Below the pieces are notes generated by a model. The model was not told the DNA's origin. It was given only the letters and a program-made list of their open reading frames with translations, and did not search any database. A DNA stretch of 64,000 bases from NCBI GenBank assembly GCA_001899205.1, contig MKVL01000022.1:1-64000 (forward strand), given 5' to 3'. Source of the stretch: Mesorhizobium sp. 65-26. GTDB lineage: Bacteria > Pseudomonadota > Alphaproteobacteria > Rhizobiales > Rhizobiaceae. Position numbers and translations under genes: made by a program. Shown in pieces: positions 8,616 to 18,365 of the stretch; within the stretch, counting starts at the first letter, position 1, and the number at the start of each line of letters is the position of its first letter.

Positions 8616-9609
8616 CCACCTCGTCGGCGTAGAAGATCTCGCTTACGCCGCGACCGCCGTGTTCATCTCCCTTCCTCAGCTGAACCACGATCGGAATGAT
8701 CGACTTGATGTAAGCGATGATGTCGGAGCGATCCATGCGGACCCCGCTGTTCAGGACCAGCGTCGACAGCCGGTCGAATGCCTCTCGAGGGGCGTTGGCG
8801 TGGATTGTCGTCATCGACCCCGGGTGACCCGTATTGATGGCGTTCAGGAAGTCGAACGCCTCGTCGCCGCGCAGTTCGCCCATGAAGATGCGGTCGGGAC
8901 GTAGTCGCAACGATGTCGCCAGAAGCGACGACATGGTGACCCTCGCCCTGCCCTGGTCGCCTTTAGAGGCGATGAGCGAGACGACGTTTTCCTGCGGAGG
9001 TGTCAACTCAGGCGCATCCTGCATGAGGACGAGGCGCTCATGCAGGTCGATGATGCTCAGCATAGCGTTGAGGAATGTCGTCTTGCCGGTCGAGGTGCCG
9101 CCACTGATCAGCATCGAACGATGGTTCGCCGCTGCGAGCTCCAGGAACGGCCGAACCTTCTGTTCGCGTAGAAGGCGTGACAATTCGTGGTCGACGTCAT
9201 CGATGAACGCCTCGCCGGTGATCCGGGTCCGGCGAAAGGCCCCTGCCCTCTCGTAGTCGTCGAGCGAGAGGTTGCGCATGACCTGCTTGCGGATCGAGAA
9301 GCAGTGCCCGGTCAATGACGTTGGCGCCAGCACAAATTGGATGCGCTCTCCGTCGGGCAACGTCGCCGACAGCAGCGGGTTCTCCTCATTGATGACCTGC
9401 TTGGAGAAGGCCGCGGTTCGCTCGGCCAGGGTTTTCAGGTCGTGTGCGCCCAGTCCCTCGGCATACTGGCGCTGCATGAAGAGGGAGCCGGATCGTTCGA
9501 TCCAGAGCTCACCGGGACGCTGACACGAAATCTCCACCACCTGAGGATCTTCAAGGAACGGTCTTAGCGGCCCGAGTTGCTGCCGCACGAATTCGACATA
9601 CGCGTTCAT
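8584..9609 (-). CDS. virB11: VirB11 traffic ATPase
   Basis: 341 residues. The hexameric cytoplasmic ATPase that powers pilus assembly and substrate transfer. Walker A is GGTSTGKT (170-177), Walker B RIFMGELRG (about 240-248), and the His box GHPGSMTTIHANAP (about 261-274). The length is normal for the family. Its start overlaps the virB10 stop. Confidence 0.95.
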   Translation of the reverse strand: MNAYVEFVRQQLGPLRPFLEDPQVVEISCQRPGELWIERSGSLFMQRQYAEGLGAHDLKTLAERTAAFSKQVINEENPLLSATLPDGERIQFVLAPTSLTGHCFSIRKQVMRNLSLDDYERAGAFRRTRITGEAFIDDVDHELSRLLREQKVRPFLELAAANHRSMLISGGTSTGKTTFLNAMLSIIDLHERLVLMQDAPELTPPQENVVSLIASKGDQGRARVTMSSLLATSLRLRPDRIFMGELRGDEAFDFLNAINTGHPGSMTTIHANAPREAFDRLSTLVLNSGVRMDRSDIIAYIKSIIPIVVQLRKGDEHGGRGVSEIFYADEVDEHGNRKHAV

Positions 9610-10970
9610 TTGCGCGACCTCCGCGCAGCGCGGATGCGCTCGAATTCCTCCCGAACCGGGTCCGGATAGAGTTCCGAAAAATCCAGATCGCGCGTCACGA
9701 AGACATTAATGTCCGTGCCCTGCGGTATGTGAATGGTCGGCCTGGTCGCGTTCGAGGTCTTGAAGGCCTCGTTCGCCATCTGCTGGATGCCGGCCGCGAT
9801 CGTCTCGGCGGCGATCCTGCGGGCATCCTGCTGAGTGCCATTGCCCTGGATCGACGTCGTCGATCCGTCCGGATTGACCACGATGATGTTCTGCGACTGA
9901 TTGGACGTGTCGCCGAGCCCGGCGAGATATTGGGCAGCGCCGCCGACAAGGGTCAGCAATGCCGGCGGCCCGAAGCGCTCCCAGTATTTTTTGTCCACCT
10001 CTCCGGTCAGCCCCGAACGCCCGAGCCTATCGGTTCCGTACGACCCCAATTGCACGGAGACGCCATCGGCGCGGATCATGCGGTTCCAAACGACGAAGAC
10101 GCGTTCTTGGCCCTCCGCAACGCCGGTTTGGTAATCGCCGATCAGTGCCGAACCAGCAGGAATGAGGATGCGGCGGCCGTCGAAGGAATAGACATCCTTA
10201 TGGACAATCGCACGCGTCATGCCGGCAAGGTCGGAATTGATCGCCGTGTCGAGGGTGCCGCTGATCATGGTTCCCTGGGGGATCCAGGCATCGGTGCGAT
10301 TGTTCTTCGTTGCCGTGGACGAATCGAACCCGGCGCCCGTCATTTGTGCAAGGAAAGCACGATTAGCATCAGCCGCACCGCCCTGCAGCGATGGCATCGC
10401 GCCGACGTCGCCCTCCATGGGAACGGCTGTCGTGGTCCCATCGCTGCCCTGGACTTGCCCGACAAGCGATCCGGTGCCTCCCTGGTCGATCACCACCAGA
10501 TTGGACCGAACGCGCTCCAGTCGATTCTTCCTGCGTTCCATCTCGATACAGACGGGGTTCACCCCGAAGTCCGGCGAGCCCTCCTCGCAGACAGGCACTG
10601 CCACCTCAGCAGGCGGCTGTTGCGTCGGGATGTCGGCCGGTAAAGGGGGAGTTGGTGGGGCTTCGGTGGATTGCGGCTCCGGCGGTGGGGGTGGCGGTGC
10701 CATCGGGATTTCGACGGTCGGCTGCGGCGGCGCCGGCGGCGGCGCGAACACTGTCGGTTGCCGCGCGGTCGGCGGAATGAATTCCTGCGTTTCCTGCGGC
10801 TCGTTCTCGACGACAGCCGTATTGTCGGAAAATAGGTAGTAGAGGACGGCGATTGTGGCGAGGGCCGCAACGAGCAGGGCGGTCGCCTTCCCGGCCCGAC
10901 CGCCTCGCCGCTGCAATGCCTCGATGCCGCCGTCATCCAGCTGATATTGTGCGTAGTTCGGGTCGCTCAT
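9606..10970 (-). CDS. virB10: VirB10 channel scaffold protein
   Basis: 454 residues. It links inner- and outer-membrane parts of the type IV core. There is a short cytoplasmic N-terminus, one membrane segment (KATALLVAALATIAVLYYLF, about 28-47), a Pro-rich periplasmic spacer (about 70-130) and the conserved C-terminal TrbI/VirB10 domain (about 220-440; KNRTDAWIPQGTMISGTLDT, IPAGSALIGDY). The ATG at 10970 is chosen although the frame is open far upstream, because upstream sequence overlaps virB9 and is Arg-rich shadow. It starts 11 bases after the virB9 stop. Confidence 0.93.
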   Translation of the reverse strand: MSDPNYAQYQLDDGGIEALQRRGGRAGKATALLVAALATIAVLYYLFSDNTAVVENEPQETQEFIPPTARQPTVFAPPPAPPQPTVEIPMAPPPPPPEPQSTEAPPTPPLPADIPTQQPPAEVAVPVCEEGSPDFGVNPVCIEMERRKNRLERVRSNLVVIDQGGTGSLVGQVQGSDGTTTAVPMEGDVGAMPSLQGGAADANRAFLAQMTGAGFDSSTATKNNRTDAWIPQGTMISGTLDTAINSDLAGMTRAIVHKDVYSFDGRRILIPAGSALIGDYQTGVAEGQERVFVVWNRMIRADGVSVQLGSYGTDRLGRSGLTGEVDKKYWERFGPPALLTLVGGAAQYLAGLGDTSNQSQNIIVVNPDGSTTSIQGNGTQQDARRIAAETIAAGIQQMANEAFKTSNATRPTIHIPQGTDINVFVTRDLDFSELYPDPVREEFERIRAARRSRK

Positions 10971-10981
10971 CGAAATCGCCT

Positions 10982-11818
10982 CTATCTTCCGCTGTTCGCG
11001 ATCGACGGCAAAGCTCGGCCAGCGCGACCGAGCCGGCGCGGCGCTACAGCGCCGTCCACCGGCGCCAGAATGACCGCCGGCGACGTGCGAAGGTTGAACA
11101 GGCAGGTCTCGGCTTCCTCGCCCAAGCGCAACGACCATTGGCGGGAGACCGCGTCGATGACGATGTAGTCGCCCTCGCGGCGGTAATTGACCAGGCTTTC
11201 GCGGCGCCGGTCGTCGACGATGAAGATCGCGGGAACGTCGCCGGTGAACTGCATGAAGGTCTTCACACCGTCGTCGAAGACCCAGTTCGGTTTTGCAGCG
11301 TCCGAGCCCTTGAAGCCGTACTCGAAGTTCACCTTGTCGCGGCGCAGGTTCTGGATGTTGGGGCTCTTCGTCGCCTCTTCTGCCTCGCGCCACATCTCGG
11401 CCGTGCCGCGCAGGCCCGCATCCTCCGGATAGGTGAAGCGAAGCTTGTAAGTCTGCTCGCGCTTCGATTTCGAGGTGTTCACCTGCAATTCGAACGAGTA
11501 GGTCCGTTTCGTCGTGATCACGGACATGTTCGTAGGTGCGTCGTCCTCCATCGGCTTGATGTTGAGCACCCGCTTGTTGGCGGCGAGCACGATCTGCCAC
11601 GATACGGAATCGCCCACTGTCACGGTCAGCACCTCCTCATCCTGGCCGAAGAGGATCGTCGTGATCATGCCGTAGGTGCCGGTTACGACAACCACCTGTG
11701 ATGCCGAATAAGGGACTGAGCGGACGCGCGGGTCCTGCAGACCAGGCTGCGCCACCAGTTCCGCGCGCGCGGCTACCGCCGTGGTCGTCATCAGCAGGGC
11801 CAGGACCAGACGCATCAT
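10982..11818 (-). CDS. virB9: VirB9 outer-membrane core protein
   Basis: 278 residues, exported by a signal peptide (MMRLVLALLMTTTAVAARA). It has the two VirB9/TrbG regions: an N-terminal beta domain (YGMITTILFGQDEEVLTVTVGD) and a C-terminal one (NFEYGFKG, PNWVFDDGVKTFMQF, PAIFIVD). It forms the outer-membrane ring with VirB7 and VirB10. The ATG at 11818 overlaps the virB8 stop (ATGATG). Confidence 0.94.
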   Translation of the reverse strand: MMRLVLALLMTTTAVAARAELVAQPGLQDPRVRSVPYSASQVVVVTGTYGMITTILFGQDEEVLTVTVGDSVSWQIVLAANKRVLNIKPMEDDAPTNMSVITTKRTYSFELQVNTSKSKREQTYKLRFTYPEDAGLRGTAEMWREAEEATKSPNIQNLRRDKVNFEYGFKGSDAAKPNWVFDDGVKTFMQFTGDVPAIFIVDDRRRESLVNYRREGDYIVIDAVSRQWSLRLGEEAETCLFNLRTSPAVILAPVDGAVAPRRLGRAGRALPSIANSGR

Positions 11819-12525
11819 CGCGGCAGGCCCGTCGGCATTGACTCGGGAACCTTTCGATATTCGATGACCTGGAAGGTGAAGGGGTTGAATATCCGCACGC
11901 GATTTGTCGCCGCCATGTCGACGCGCTTCATGCGGACGTTCGCCGCCCACCGGTTAGTCACGTCGCCGCCCTTCACGCGCTCGCGCGTTTCGAAGCGGAC
12001 GTTGTAGAGAAATGCGTCTCTGTCGCGGCCGACAAGGTTGACAGACAGGAGATCGGGCTGGATGTCTCCGTCCGATCCGATCACCGCGACGGGGCTGCGC
12101 GGGTTAGAGGGGTTGACCTCCTCGTCGTAGCTTCTCCAGGCCTGCCCGTTTGGATCGGACCACAGAGCGATCATGTCGTAGGTGTCGCGGACGTAGCGCG
12201 GGTCGTACATCTCGCGGCGAAGGACATAATTGCCGACGAAGGAGGCGCGGGCCGACTCCAGCTCGCTGATGCTGCGGTTGCCCTTTTGGAGCGTCGTTAC
12301 GGTCTCCATATAGCCGGTGTTCTTGTCGACGATCAGCGGCACGACCTCGGTTCGGATCAGCGGGAACATCTGCGAGATGGAGAACGCCAGTATGCCGGCC
12401 ACCGCCCAACCGGCCAGGGCGAAGAATCCGAGAATAGCCGAAATCAGCCCCCGCAACGCCGATGTGCGAGAGGCCCAGGTTTCCGTGTTCCGGTAGAGCT
12501 CGGTCAGTCCAGCGTCGTCTGCCAC
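11815..12525 (-). CDS. virB8: VirB8 assembly factor
   Basis: 236 residues: a short cytoplasmic head, one membrane segment (about 27-52) and a periplasmic VirB8 domain with the typical ETWASRTSALRGL start and MYDPRYVRDTYDMI core. It nucleates the inner-membrane complex. It opens the second conjugation operon: a 169-base AT-rich gap holding a regulatory box separates it from virB6. Confidence 0.94.
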   Translation of the reverse strand: MADDAGLTELYRNTETWASRTSALRGLISAILGFFALAGWAVAGILAFSISQMFPLIRTEVVPLIVDKNTGYMETVTTLQKGNRSISELESARASFVGNYVLRREMYDPRYVRDTYDMIALWSDPNGQAWRSYDEEVNPSNPRSPVAVIGSDGDIQPDLLSVNLVGRDRDAFLYNVRFETRERVKGGDVTNRWAANVRMKRVDMAATNRVRIFNPFTFQVIEYRKVPESMPTGLPR

Positions 12526-12594
12526 GATACCTCTCGTTTGGCTAAGCGTTCTGCGCGAGGAACGACATACAAGACTCAGTAATTGAGAAAAATC

Positions 12595-12610
12595 GTCCTC
12601 AATAGAGGAC
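12595..12610 (-). promoter_or_regulatory. Conjugation box A, upstream of virB8
   Basis: GTCCTCAATAGAGGAC, a near-perfect palindrome with 6-bp half-sites, 70 bases before the virB8 start. Read on the minus strand (12607 to 12592) it gives CTCTATTGAGGACGAT, 15 of 16 identical to box C. It sits in the only sizeable gap inside the virB cluster. Confidence 0.6.
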
Positions 12611-12694
12611 TATCTAAAAATAAGTCAGCGATCCATCATTTGATTTGTCTTCAGGGGATATTTTCGACGCTGATGTGATCAAAAGCGCCCCTGC

Positions 12695-13711
12695 CTATCC
12701 CCGACCCCGCCGACGCGCCGTCAGTTCCTGGGAAAGAGCCGACAGTCTTCCCGCCTCGCGGTCCATCTGATTCCAGGCGGCCTGTCCGGTTGCCCGCATG
12801 GCGGTGACGCCGCCTCTGGCGCCTGTGGCGGCGGCACTTGCCGCCTCCACACCGTTCAGGCCCCTGAGATGCATTGCCGTGCCATAGGCGAAAGATTGCG
12901 CGAATTCGGGAACACGCAGCATGAAGATCGCAACCATGAGCAGATAGAGCGCGATCGCCACCGCGCGCGGGATCACACCGTCATTGCTGAAGTTTCCGCC
13001 GCCGGTCATGCTGTCGATGGAAACCTGAACGAAGCCGAATGCAAAACCGGCCATGATATAGCCGAACACGATGATCAGGGCTCCCATGAAGAGACCCTTG
13101 ACCCAGGATTCAAAAAGGAAGCGCGTGGCGGAGAAAAAATACGCGATGATCGCGAACGGTCCGATCGCCAGCACCACGGAGACCAGGAATTTTCCATAAA
13201 GGATCACGAATGTGAGGATCAGCAGCATCGGGATCAGGCCGACGCCGACCACAATGACCGTCACCAGCATGCCGACGAAATTGGGCGTCACCCAGCTTTC
13301 GTTGGCCTTGACCACCTGCGAAACCCATTCGTAGACCTTGGTGACGACTTCTTTGACGAGGTTGGCCATGCCTTTGGCCTCGACGCCTCCCATCTTGGCG
13401 GCGATTGCCGCGCCGATCTCCTCGGGCCCCTCCATGATTAGCTTGCCGGCGACCTCGTTGAAGTCCGCCCAGGAGATGATCAACGCATAGGCCAGCACAA
13501 TCTTGAGCCCGGTCACGCCTGCGTCCTGGATGCTGCCCCGCGAATACCCCAAGGCCACCGACAGGAAGTAGAGGGAGACGGTCAGGGCGAAAAGCCCCGC
13601 AAACACCCCTTGATTGTCCTTGGCGACGTCCCACGCTTTTTGCACGACGTCGCCGTTGACGCGGTTGAAGTACTCGATCGCGGCGCTGTAGAAATTTGCG
13701 AGATAGTCCAT
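12695..13711 (-). CDS. virB6: VirB6 polytopic membrane protein
   Basis: 338 residues with about six membrane segments (about 35-55, 65-85, 145-165, 170-195, 205-230, 245-265), typical of VirB6/TrbL, which forms the inner-membrane stalk base. It carries the TrbL-like opening (FNRVNGDVVQKAWDVA) and a basic, Ala-rich C-terminal tail. It starts 13 bases after the lipoprotein gene and closes the first virB operon. Confidence 0.9.
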   Translation of the reverse strand: MDYLANFYSAAIEYFNRVNGDVVQKAWDVAKDNQGVFAGLFALTVSLYFLSVALGYSRGSIQDAGVTGLKIVLAYALIISWADFNEVAGKLIMEGPEEIGAAIAAKMGGVEAKGMANLVKEVVTKVYEWVSQVVKANESWVTPNFVGMLVTVIVVGVGLIPMLLILTFVILYGKFLVSVVLAIGPFAIIAYFFSATRFLFESWVKGLFMGALIIVFGYIMAGFAFGFVQVSIDSMTGGGNFSNDGVIPRAVAIALYLLMVAIFMLRVPEFAQSFAYGTAMHLRGLNGVEAASAAATGARGGVTAMRATGQAAWNQMDREAGRLSALSQELTARRRGRG

Positions 13712-13724
13712 GGGCGCTCGACCC

Positions 13725-13922
13725 TCAGAAGCTGTTGACCGGCTTCATCGGGCCGCAGTCGTTGAAAGCAGCGAACGGTCTAGGACGTTTCGCCTCGGTG
13801 CCCGAAAGGGCGGCGAGCCCCACAGGGTTTTCATCCGCCGAACATTTCGCAAGCTTTTCCTTGGGAACCGCGCAGCCGGAAAACGCTGCGCAGCCAATCA
13901 GCGCCAATGCAACCAATCTCAT
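13725..13922 (-). CDS. VirB7-like lipoprotein
   Basis: 65 residues with a lipoprotein signal ending in a lipobox (FSGC, Cys about 17). The size and place between virB5 and virB6 suit VirB7, the outer-membrane lipoprotein that pairs with VirB9; an entry-exclusion lipoprotein is the alternative. The ATG overlaps the virB5 stop (ATGA). Confidence 0.7.
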   Translation of the reverse strand: MRLVALALIGCAAFSGCAVPKEKLAKCSADENPVGLAALSGTEAKRPRPFAAFNDCGPMKPVNSF

Positions 13923-14689
13923 TGTGCGTCCTGGAACGCCTTGAGCTGGTCCGCCGTGTTTTGCGATTGCGCCGACCCGCCATTGCCGTCGGCGGAGAAA
14001 GCCCTGATCCGCTCCGACATCGCGGCAATACGGGCGACCTGCTCTTTTGTCGTTAGGGTGACGGCGTTGTTCAGCGCGCCGACGGCCTCGTTGGTCGTCG
14101 CATTGCCCTGATTGACCATCTGGGTATTCTGCTCGAGCGCGCCCTTCAGGTCCTTGGCCTTGCCGATCTCGCCTGCAGCACCTACAAAGCTCTGGGTTCG
14201 TTCCTTGGCTGCCGAATTCGCTGCATCAGTCAAAGCCGTCATCGACGTCAGCGTCATGACGGCTTCGTCATAGCTCTTCGAGTTGGCCGTCGAGCCGCCG
14301 CCCTTGAACTGGTCCACCAGGCCCTTGATCAGATTGAGGCCGTTGATGAGTTGCGCGGCGTTGTTCTGAAACTCGCCGCCGATGCCGCCGAACATAGACT
14401 GATTGCCGCTCATGATGGACGAGAAGTCCGGCGCCTGGGCCATGCTGAATCCGCTTCCGGTTGCCAGATTGGCGAACTGGCTCGCGTCCTGACTGCGATC
14501 CCCGGTGATCGCCTGCAGGGTTTTCGTCGTGTTCTCCTTGACGACGCTGGTATCGCGCTGGATTTCTTCCGACAGCCGCCGGATCTCCGCGGCCTCGCGC
14601 GTGTTGGCCGCGTCAGTGACGGGCACCTGCGCGTATGCCAGGCACGGCGCCAGGGCAGAAGCCGCGGCCACTCCAAGAAATCGCCTCAT
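13919..14689 (-). CDS. virB5: VirB5-like pilus-tip protein
   Basis: 256 residues with a signal peptide (MRRFLGVAAASALAPCLAYA). The mature part is helical and rich in Gln, Asn and Ala, like VirB5/TrbJ minor pilins (long coiled-coil-forming helices, Gly/Met/Phe-rich patch about 85-110). The family is poorly conserved, so the call leans on position after virB4 and before virB6. Confidence 0.8.
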   Translation of the reverse strand: MRRFLGVAAASALAPCLAYAQVPVTDAANTREAAEIRRLSEEIQRDTSVVKENTTKTLQAITGDRSQDASQFANLATGSGFSMAQAPDFSSIMSGNQSMFGGIGGEFQNNAAQLINGLNLIKGLVDQFKGGGSTANSKSYDEAVMTLTSMTALTDAANSAAKERTQSFVGAAGEIGKAKDLKGALEQNTQMVNQGNATTNEAVGALNNAVTLTTKEQVARIAAMSERIRAFSADGNGGSAQSQNTADQLKAFQDAQ

Positions 14690-14716
14690 GGACTCGCTCC
14701 TTTTCGTTCCTTCCGA

Positions 14717-15883
14717 TCAGCCTTGTGGTCTGGTCTCGACAATGGCTACCAGTCCGCCGGTGGCATCCTGCGTCACGTCGAAGGTGGCGACGCCTCGCTG
14801 CGACCGAGCCTGTTCCTGCAACTGGCCAAGCCATTGGCGAACCTGGTCGCTAGTGAGCGTTGCGGGAACCGCAAAGCATCTGGTCGAACCGAGGTTCAGC
14901 ACGCCGGTCGGACATTGGACCTCGATCGGACGTACGGTGCTGCCTTGCCAGTTGGCATTACGCTCGCCAGCATCGCTGCCGCGAATGGATTCGGACGTTC
15001 CGCGAAGTGCCTCCAGCATGGCTTGCTGTCTCAGCCCGTTGAGCTGAAGAGCCTTTTCGACCAGATCGTTGATCACCTGGCCGCGTTTGGCCTGCATCTG
15101 CGTGTTGCGATCGAAAGCCTTCTTCAGTTGCTCGCCGCAACCGCCGAAACCGTTGCCCTCGCCCGATACCGTTTCGGGTGCGGGGGACCGATTGCCGAAT
15201 TGCTGCGTAAACTGCTCGAAATAGCCCGCGGTCTTGCGCACATAGTCGATGGTTTCGGCAATGTTCGGAATGCGCCCTGCCTGCAGCGACGCACGATTGG
15301 GACCGGCGTTGTAGCCGGCCGCGGCTAGATCGAAACGGCCGTTGAAATCGCTGAGCATCGTGCGCAGATAGCGCACGCCGCCTCGGATGTTCTGTTCCAG
15401 GTCGTAAGGATTGACGCCAAGCCCGGCTGCCGTCTCCGGCATGAGCTGCATGACGCCGCGAGCGCCAACCGGCGACAGTGCATTCTGGTTAAATCGGGAC
15501 TCCTGCATGGCTATCGCCATGGCCTTGTTCGGATCGACGCCCTCCTCGCGCGCGATCCGCTGCACCATGTCGGCGATCTGCTGTCGGTTTTTCGGAACCT
15601 CCGCCGTCTTGCTCGACGGGCCACCCATTCCCGCGTCGCTGCAGAGATCGGGCGTGCCCGCCCCCTCCCCCGGCGCAACGGAGTCGGTTACACCACCGGA
15701 GCCGCCCTTGAGCTTGCGTTTGTCCTGCTGGTTCTTCGAGACCTGATCACGCGTGTCCTCCTCGATGACATGGCGTTCGCCGTCGATGACAGGCACCTGG
15801 GCAGCGGCACTGCCGCCCACGACGATCGAAAGCGCCAGCGCCGACAGTCGGACGCGGGAATGGTCAAGCAGCGATCTTGTCAT
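14717..15883 (-). CDS. Exported lytic transglycosylase with C-terminal extension
   Basis: 388 residues with a signal peptide (cleavage near SAAAQ). The SLT domain spans about 95-235, with catalytic Glu in MQESRFN (about 128), then GARGVMQLMPETA and AGYNAGP. The remaining 150 residues include a Cys-containing helical region resembling a conjugation-associated module (CPTGVLNLGSTRCF). It opens peptidoglycan for the channel. It is the second SLT enzyme of this locus; virB1 has its own. I prefer the ATG at 15883 (18 bases after an in-frame ATG at 15901), which reduces overlap with virB4. Confidence 0.85.
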   Translation of the reverse strand: MTRSLLDHSRVRLSALALSIVVGGSAAAQVPVIDGERHVIEEDTRDQVSKNQQDKRKLKGGSGGVTDSVAPGEGAGTPDLCSDAGMGGPSSKTAEVPKNRQQIADMVQRIAREEGVDPNKAMAIAMQESRFNQNALSPVGARGVMQLMPETAAGLGVNPYDLEQNIRGGVRYLRTMLSDFNGRFDLAAAGYNAGPNRASLQAGRIPNIAETIDYVRKTAGYFEQFTQQFGNRSPAPETVSGEGNGFGGCGEQLKKAFDRNTQMQAKRGQVINDLVEKALQLNGLRQQAMLEALRGTSESIRGSDAGERNANWQGSTVRPIEVQCPTGVLNLGSTRCFAVPATLTSDQVRQWLGQLQEQARSQRGVATFDVTQDATGGLVAIVETRPQG

Positions 15884-18365
15884 CCCTCGCCTCGCTCTCA
15901 TGCGGCCATCCGCAGAATTTTCCCAGCCAGTTGGCCGGCTCGTCCCCGTACTGCTCGCGCAGCGCTTCGCATTCCGCGACGGTCCCCTCGCGGCCCGACA
16001 GGACCTTCACGAAGTCCATCATGTGGCTCATGTCGAGGCGCGCGATCACCGAGTCCTTGGCATGTTTGATCAGCATGTAGCGACTGGCCGGATCCGCGTT
16101 CTTGACCCATTCGAACTCGCTCTCCGAGAGCCCGAAATGGTCCCTGTATGAGCGCTTGTCCGCTTTGGAGTTGCCGAAGAAGATATTGGTCGACGTCTGC
16201 TCGATGATCGTGCGCGAGATGGAGGAGTCGACCACGTCCGATGCGGACTGCGTGCCGAAGATGACCATGCCGTTGCGCTTGCGCAGCGTCTTCAGATAGT
16301 CCTTGATGAACTGCGAGAAGACCTCGTCGTCCAGCAGCTTCCACGCCTCGTCCATCAGGTTGATCACGGGCGAGCCGTCATAAATAGCGTCCAGCCGATG
16401 GAACATGTACATCAGCGCGGCACTGCGAACGGGTTTGTCGTCGAGGATCGAGGTCATGTCGAAGCCGATGCAGCTCGACTGCAACGTCATCAGATCTTGC
16501 GGGTTGTCGAACAACCAGGCGTTTGCTCCCTCCCCGATCCACTTATCGAGCCGCTCCGACAGCTTGGAGTGCCGATCGCGACCCTCCAGCAGAGGCTTAA
16601 TCGATGACAATCGGCGCATTTCGGGTCGCGCCTTCATGATCGTCTTGATGGCGTCGTCGATAATGGCGTCCTCGGCCGAGCTCAGGTTGGTACCGTTCTC
16701 CGGCTTCAACATGTAGGCCAGCAACCGGTTGAGGAACGACCGGTTCTCAGCCGTGTCTTCGATCAAGAAAGGATTCCATCCCGAACGCTGACCCGGCTCC
16801 AGGGTGAGATACGTTCCACCGATCGCACGGACCATGATGTCGAGCCCGCGATCCTTGTCGAAGATCACTGTCTTCAGCCCGGGGCTGACGCGGTGCGCTT
16901 GCGCGATCAGGAAGGCCAATACGACCGTCTTGCCGGCGCCAGTCGGGCCGAAGCACGTCGTGTGGCCGACGTCGCGCTCATGGAAATTGAAGAAGAAGGG
17001 TGTCCCGGATGTCGTCTCGAAAATAGTGACCGCGGATCCCCAACAGTTTCCTTCCGGACGCCCGTAGGGATAGGCGTGAAAGGACGATAAGCCGGCAAAA
17101 TTCATCGTCGATATGACCGCGCGGCGCGCGATGTAGTCATGGTTGCCGGGCAACTGGGCCCAGAAGGCGGGTTCGCAGTTGAAATCCTCGCGCTTATAGG
17201 AAGCGCCGATAGCCCCGAGTTGCGCCCCGACCTCGGCGACTGCCTCGTCAAGCTCGCCAATCGAGCCAGCAATCGGCATCACCGTCAGATGATGTTCGGC
17301 GAAAGCGACATACTTGCGCGCCAATTGATCGCGAGCGAGGCTGAGATCCGATTGAACGCTGGAACCCGCCTCCGACGCCTTCGACAATTGCCGATCGAGA
17401 AGATCGATCTTGTTGCGCGCCTTAACGTCATCCAGCATCGAGAGCGATTGCGTCACGATCATCTCGTGTGGCAGCTTCAACACATAGTCGAGCATTCCCG
17501 CCCCGGTCTCCGGCGGATAGTCCTTGAGCGAGATCAGGGCTCCGAAGCGCTCTTCCGATCTGGTCTGACCTTCGAGGCGTATCGTGCGGTTGCCGATCGA
17601 GATCCGGCTCGCCGGCAACAGGTTATCCAGCGGCCGCGATCCCAACTGCATCGGCCTGACGACTGCGCCGTTCACCAGCAGATAGAAGAACTCCGCCTGC
17701 TGGGAAAACCAGGCAACCCGCGCATCTGCGGGTGCTTCGCCTTCATCCGGTACGTCACGATAGCTGATGGTGCCGTCGCCATACCGGACCTCGAAACGCT
17801 TCACGTCCTTAAGGACTTGCGGACCGTAGGCCTCAAGCGCCTTCACCAACGCGGTGCGAGCCTCGACCAGCTTGTCCCGCATGATCCGCTCCTGGTCACG
17901 CCGATCGTGTTCGCGCACGCCAGCGAGACGCCCAAGCGTCGATCCCTTGCGGAACATCGGCCGGATCAGCAGGGAGACGAACGTATCGTTGACGAACATC
18001 TCGTTGCGCGAAATGTGCTGCTGGTAGACATCGTCCATCTTCGCCATGAAGGCGTTGCCGAACTCACCCTTGAGCCGCGGCCTCACGCGATGACGGATCA
18101 CGTGGGTGTAGATCGAGAAGCTGCCGATCGATGCCACCGCGCGGAAGGCGGCGTTGCGATTGACCTGAAGCCTGTTGATCTCGTCCAGGTCTGCGGTCTC
18201 GAAGGAGAAGCCGTTCAACCGGATCGTGGTCACGAGGCACCCGTTCTTGGTCTTGACGATGCCGTTTTCGAACGGGCGACTGTACGGAATGTGCGCCGAT
18301 ACCTGTCGGTCAGCGAACACCTGCCAACCCTTAGTCAGCAATCCCTTGACGCGCCGCGCGACCAT
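15864..18365 (-). CDS. virB4: VirB4 ATPase
   Basis: 833 residues, the largest and most conserved type IV ATPase. An N-terminal CagE/VirB4 domain is followed by Walker A GPTGAGKT (473-480), Walker B VINLMDEAWKLLDDE (about 660) and the downstream TQSASDVVDS motif. It drives pilin extraction and assembly at the inner membrane. Its start abuts the virB3 stop (TAGATG). Confidence 0.96.
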   Translation of the reverse strand: MVARRVKGLLTKGWQVFADRQVSAHIPYSRPFENGIVKTKNGCLVTTIRLNGFSFETADLDEINRLQVNRNAAFRAVASIGSFSIYTHVIRHRVRPRLKGEFGNAFMAKMDDVYQQHISRNEMFVNDTFVSLLIRPMFRKGSTLGRLAGVREHDRRDQERIMRDKLVEARTALVKALEAYGPQVLKDVKRFEVRYGDGTISYRDVPDEGEAPADARVAWFSQQAEFFYLLVNGAVVRPMQLGSRPLDNLLPASRISIGNRTIRLEGQTRSEERFGALISLKDYPPETGAGMLDYVLKLPHEMIVTQSLSMLDDVKARNKIDLLDRQLSKASEAGSSVQSDLSLARDQLARKYVAFAEHHLTVMPIAGSIGELDEAVAEVGAQLGAIGASYKREDFNCEPAFWAQLPGNHDYIARRAVISTMNFAGLSSFHAYPYGRPEGNCWGSAVTIFETTSGTPFFFNFHERDVGHTTCFGPTGAGKTVVLAFLIAQAHRVSPGLKTVIFDKDRGLDIMVRAIGGTYLTLEPGQRSGWNPFLIEDTAENRSFLNRLLAYMLKPENGTNLSSAEDAIIDDAIKTIMKARPEMRRLSSIKPLLEGRDRHSKLSERLDKWIGEGANAWLFDNPQDLMTLQSSCIGFDMTSILDDKPVRSAALMYMFHRLDAIYDGSPVINLMDEAWKLLDDEVFSQFIKDYLKTLRKRNGMVIFGTQSASDVVDSSISRTIIEQTSTNIFFGNSKADKRSYRDHFGLSESEFEWVKNADPASRYMLIKHAKDSVIARLDMSHMMDFVKVLSGREGTVAECEALREQYGDEPANWLGKFCGWPHESEARDDKIAA

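Noticed and set aside
10971-11600. N-terminal extension of virB10
   Set aside because: The frame stays open through virB9 but the sequence is Arg-rich shadow; the membrane segment and usual virB10 start lie at 10970.
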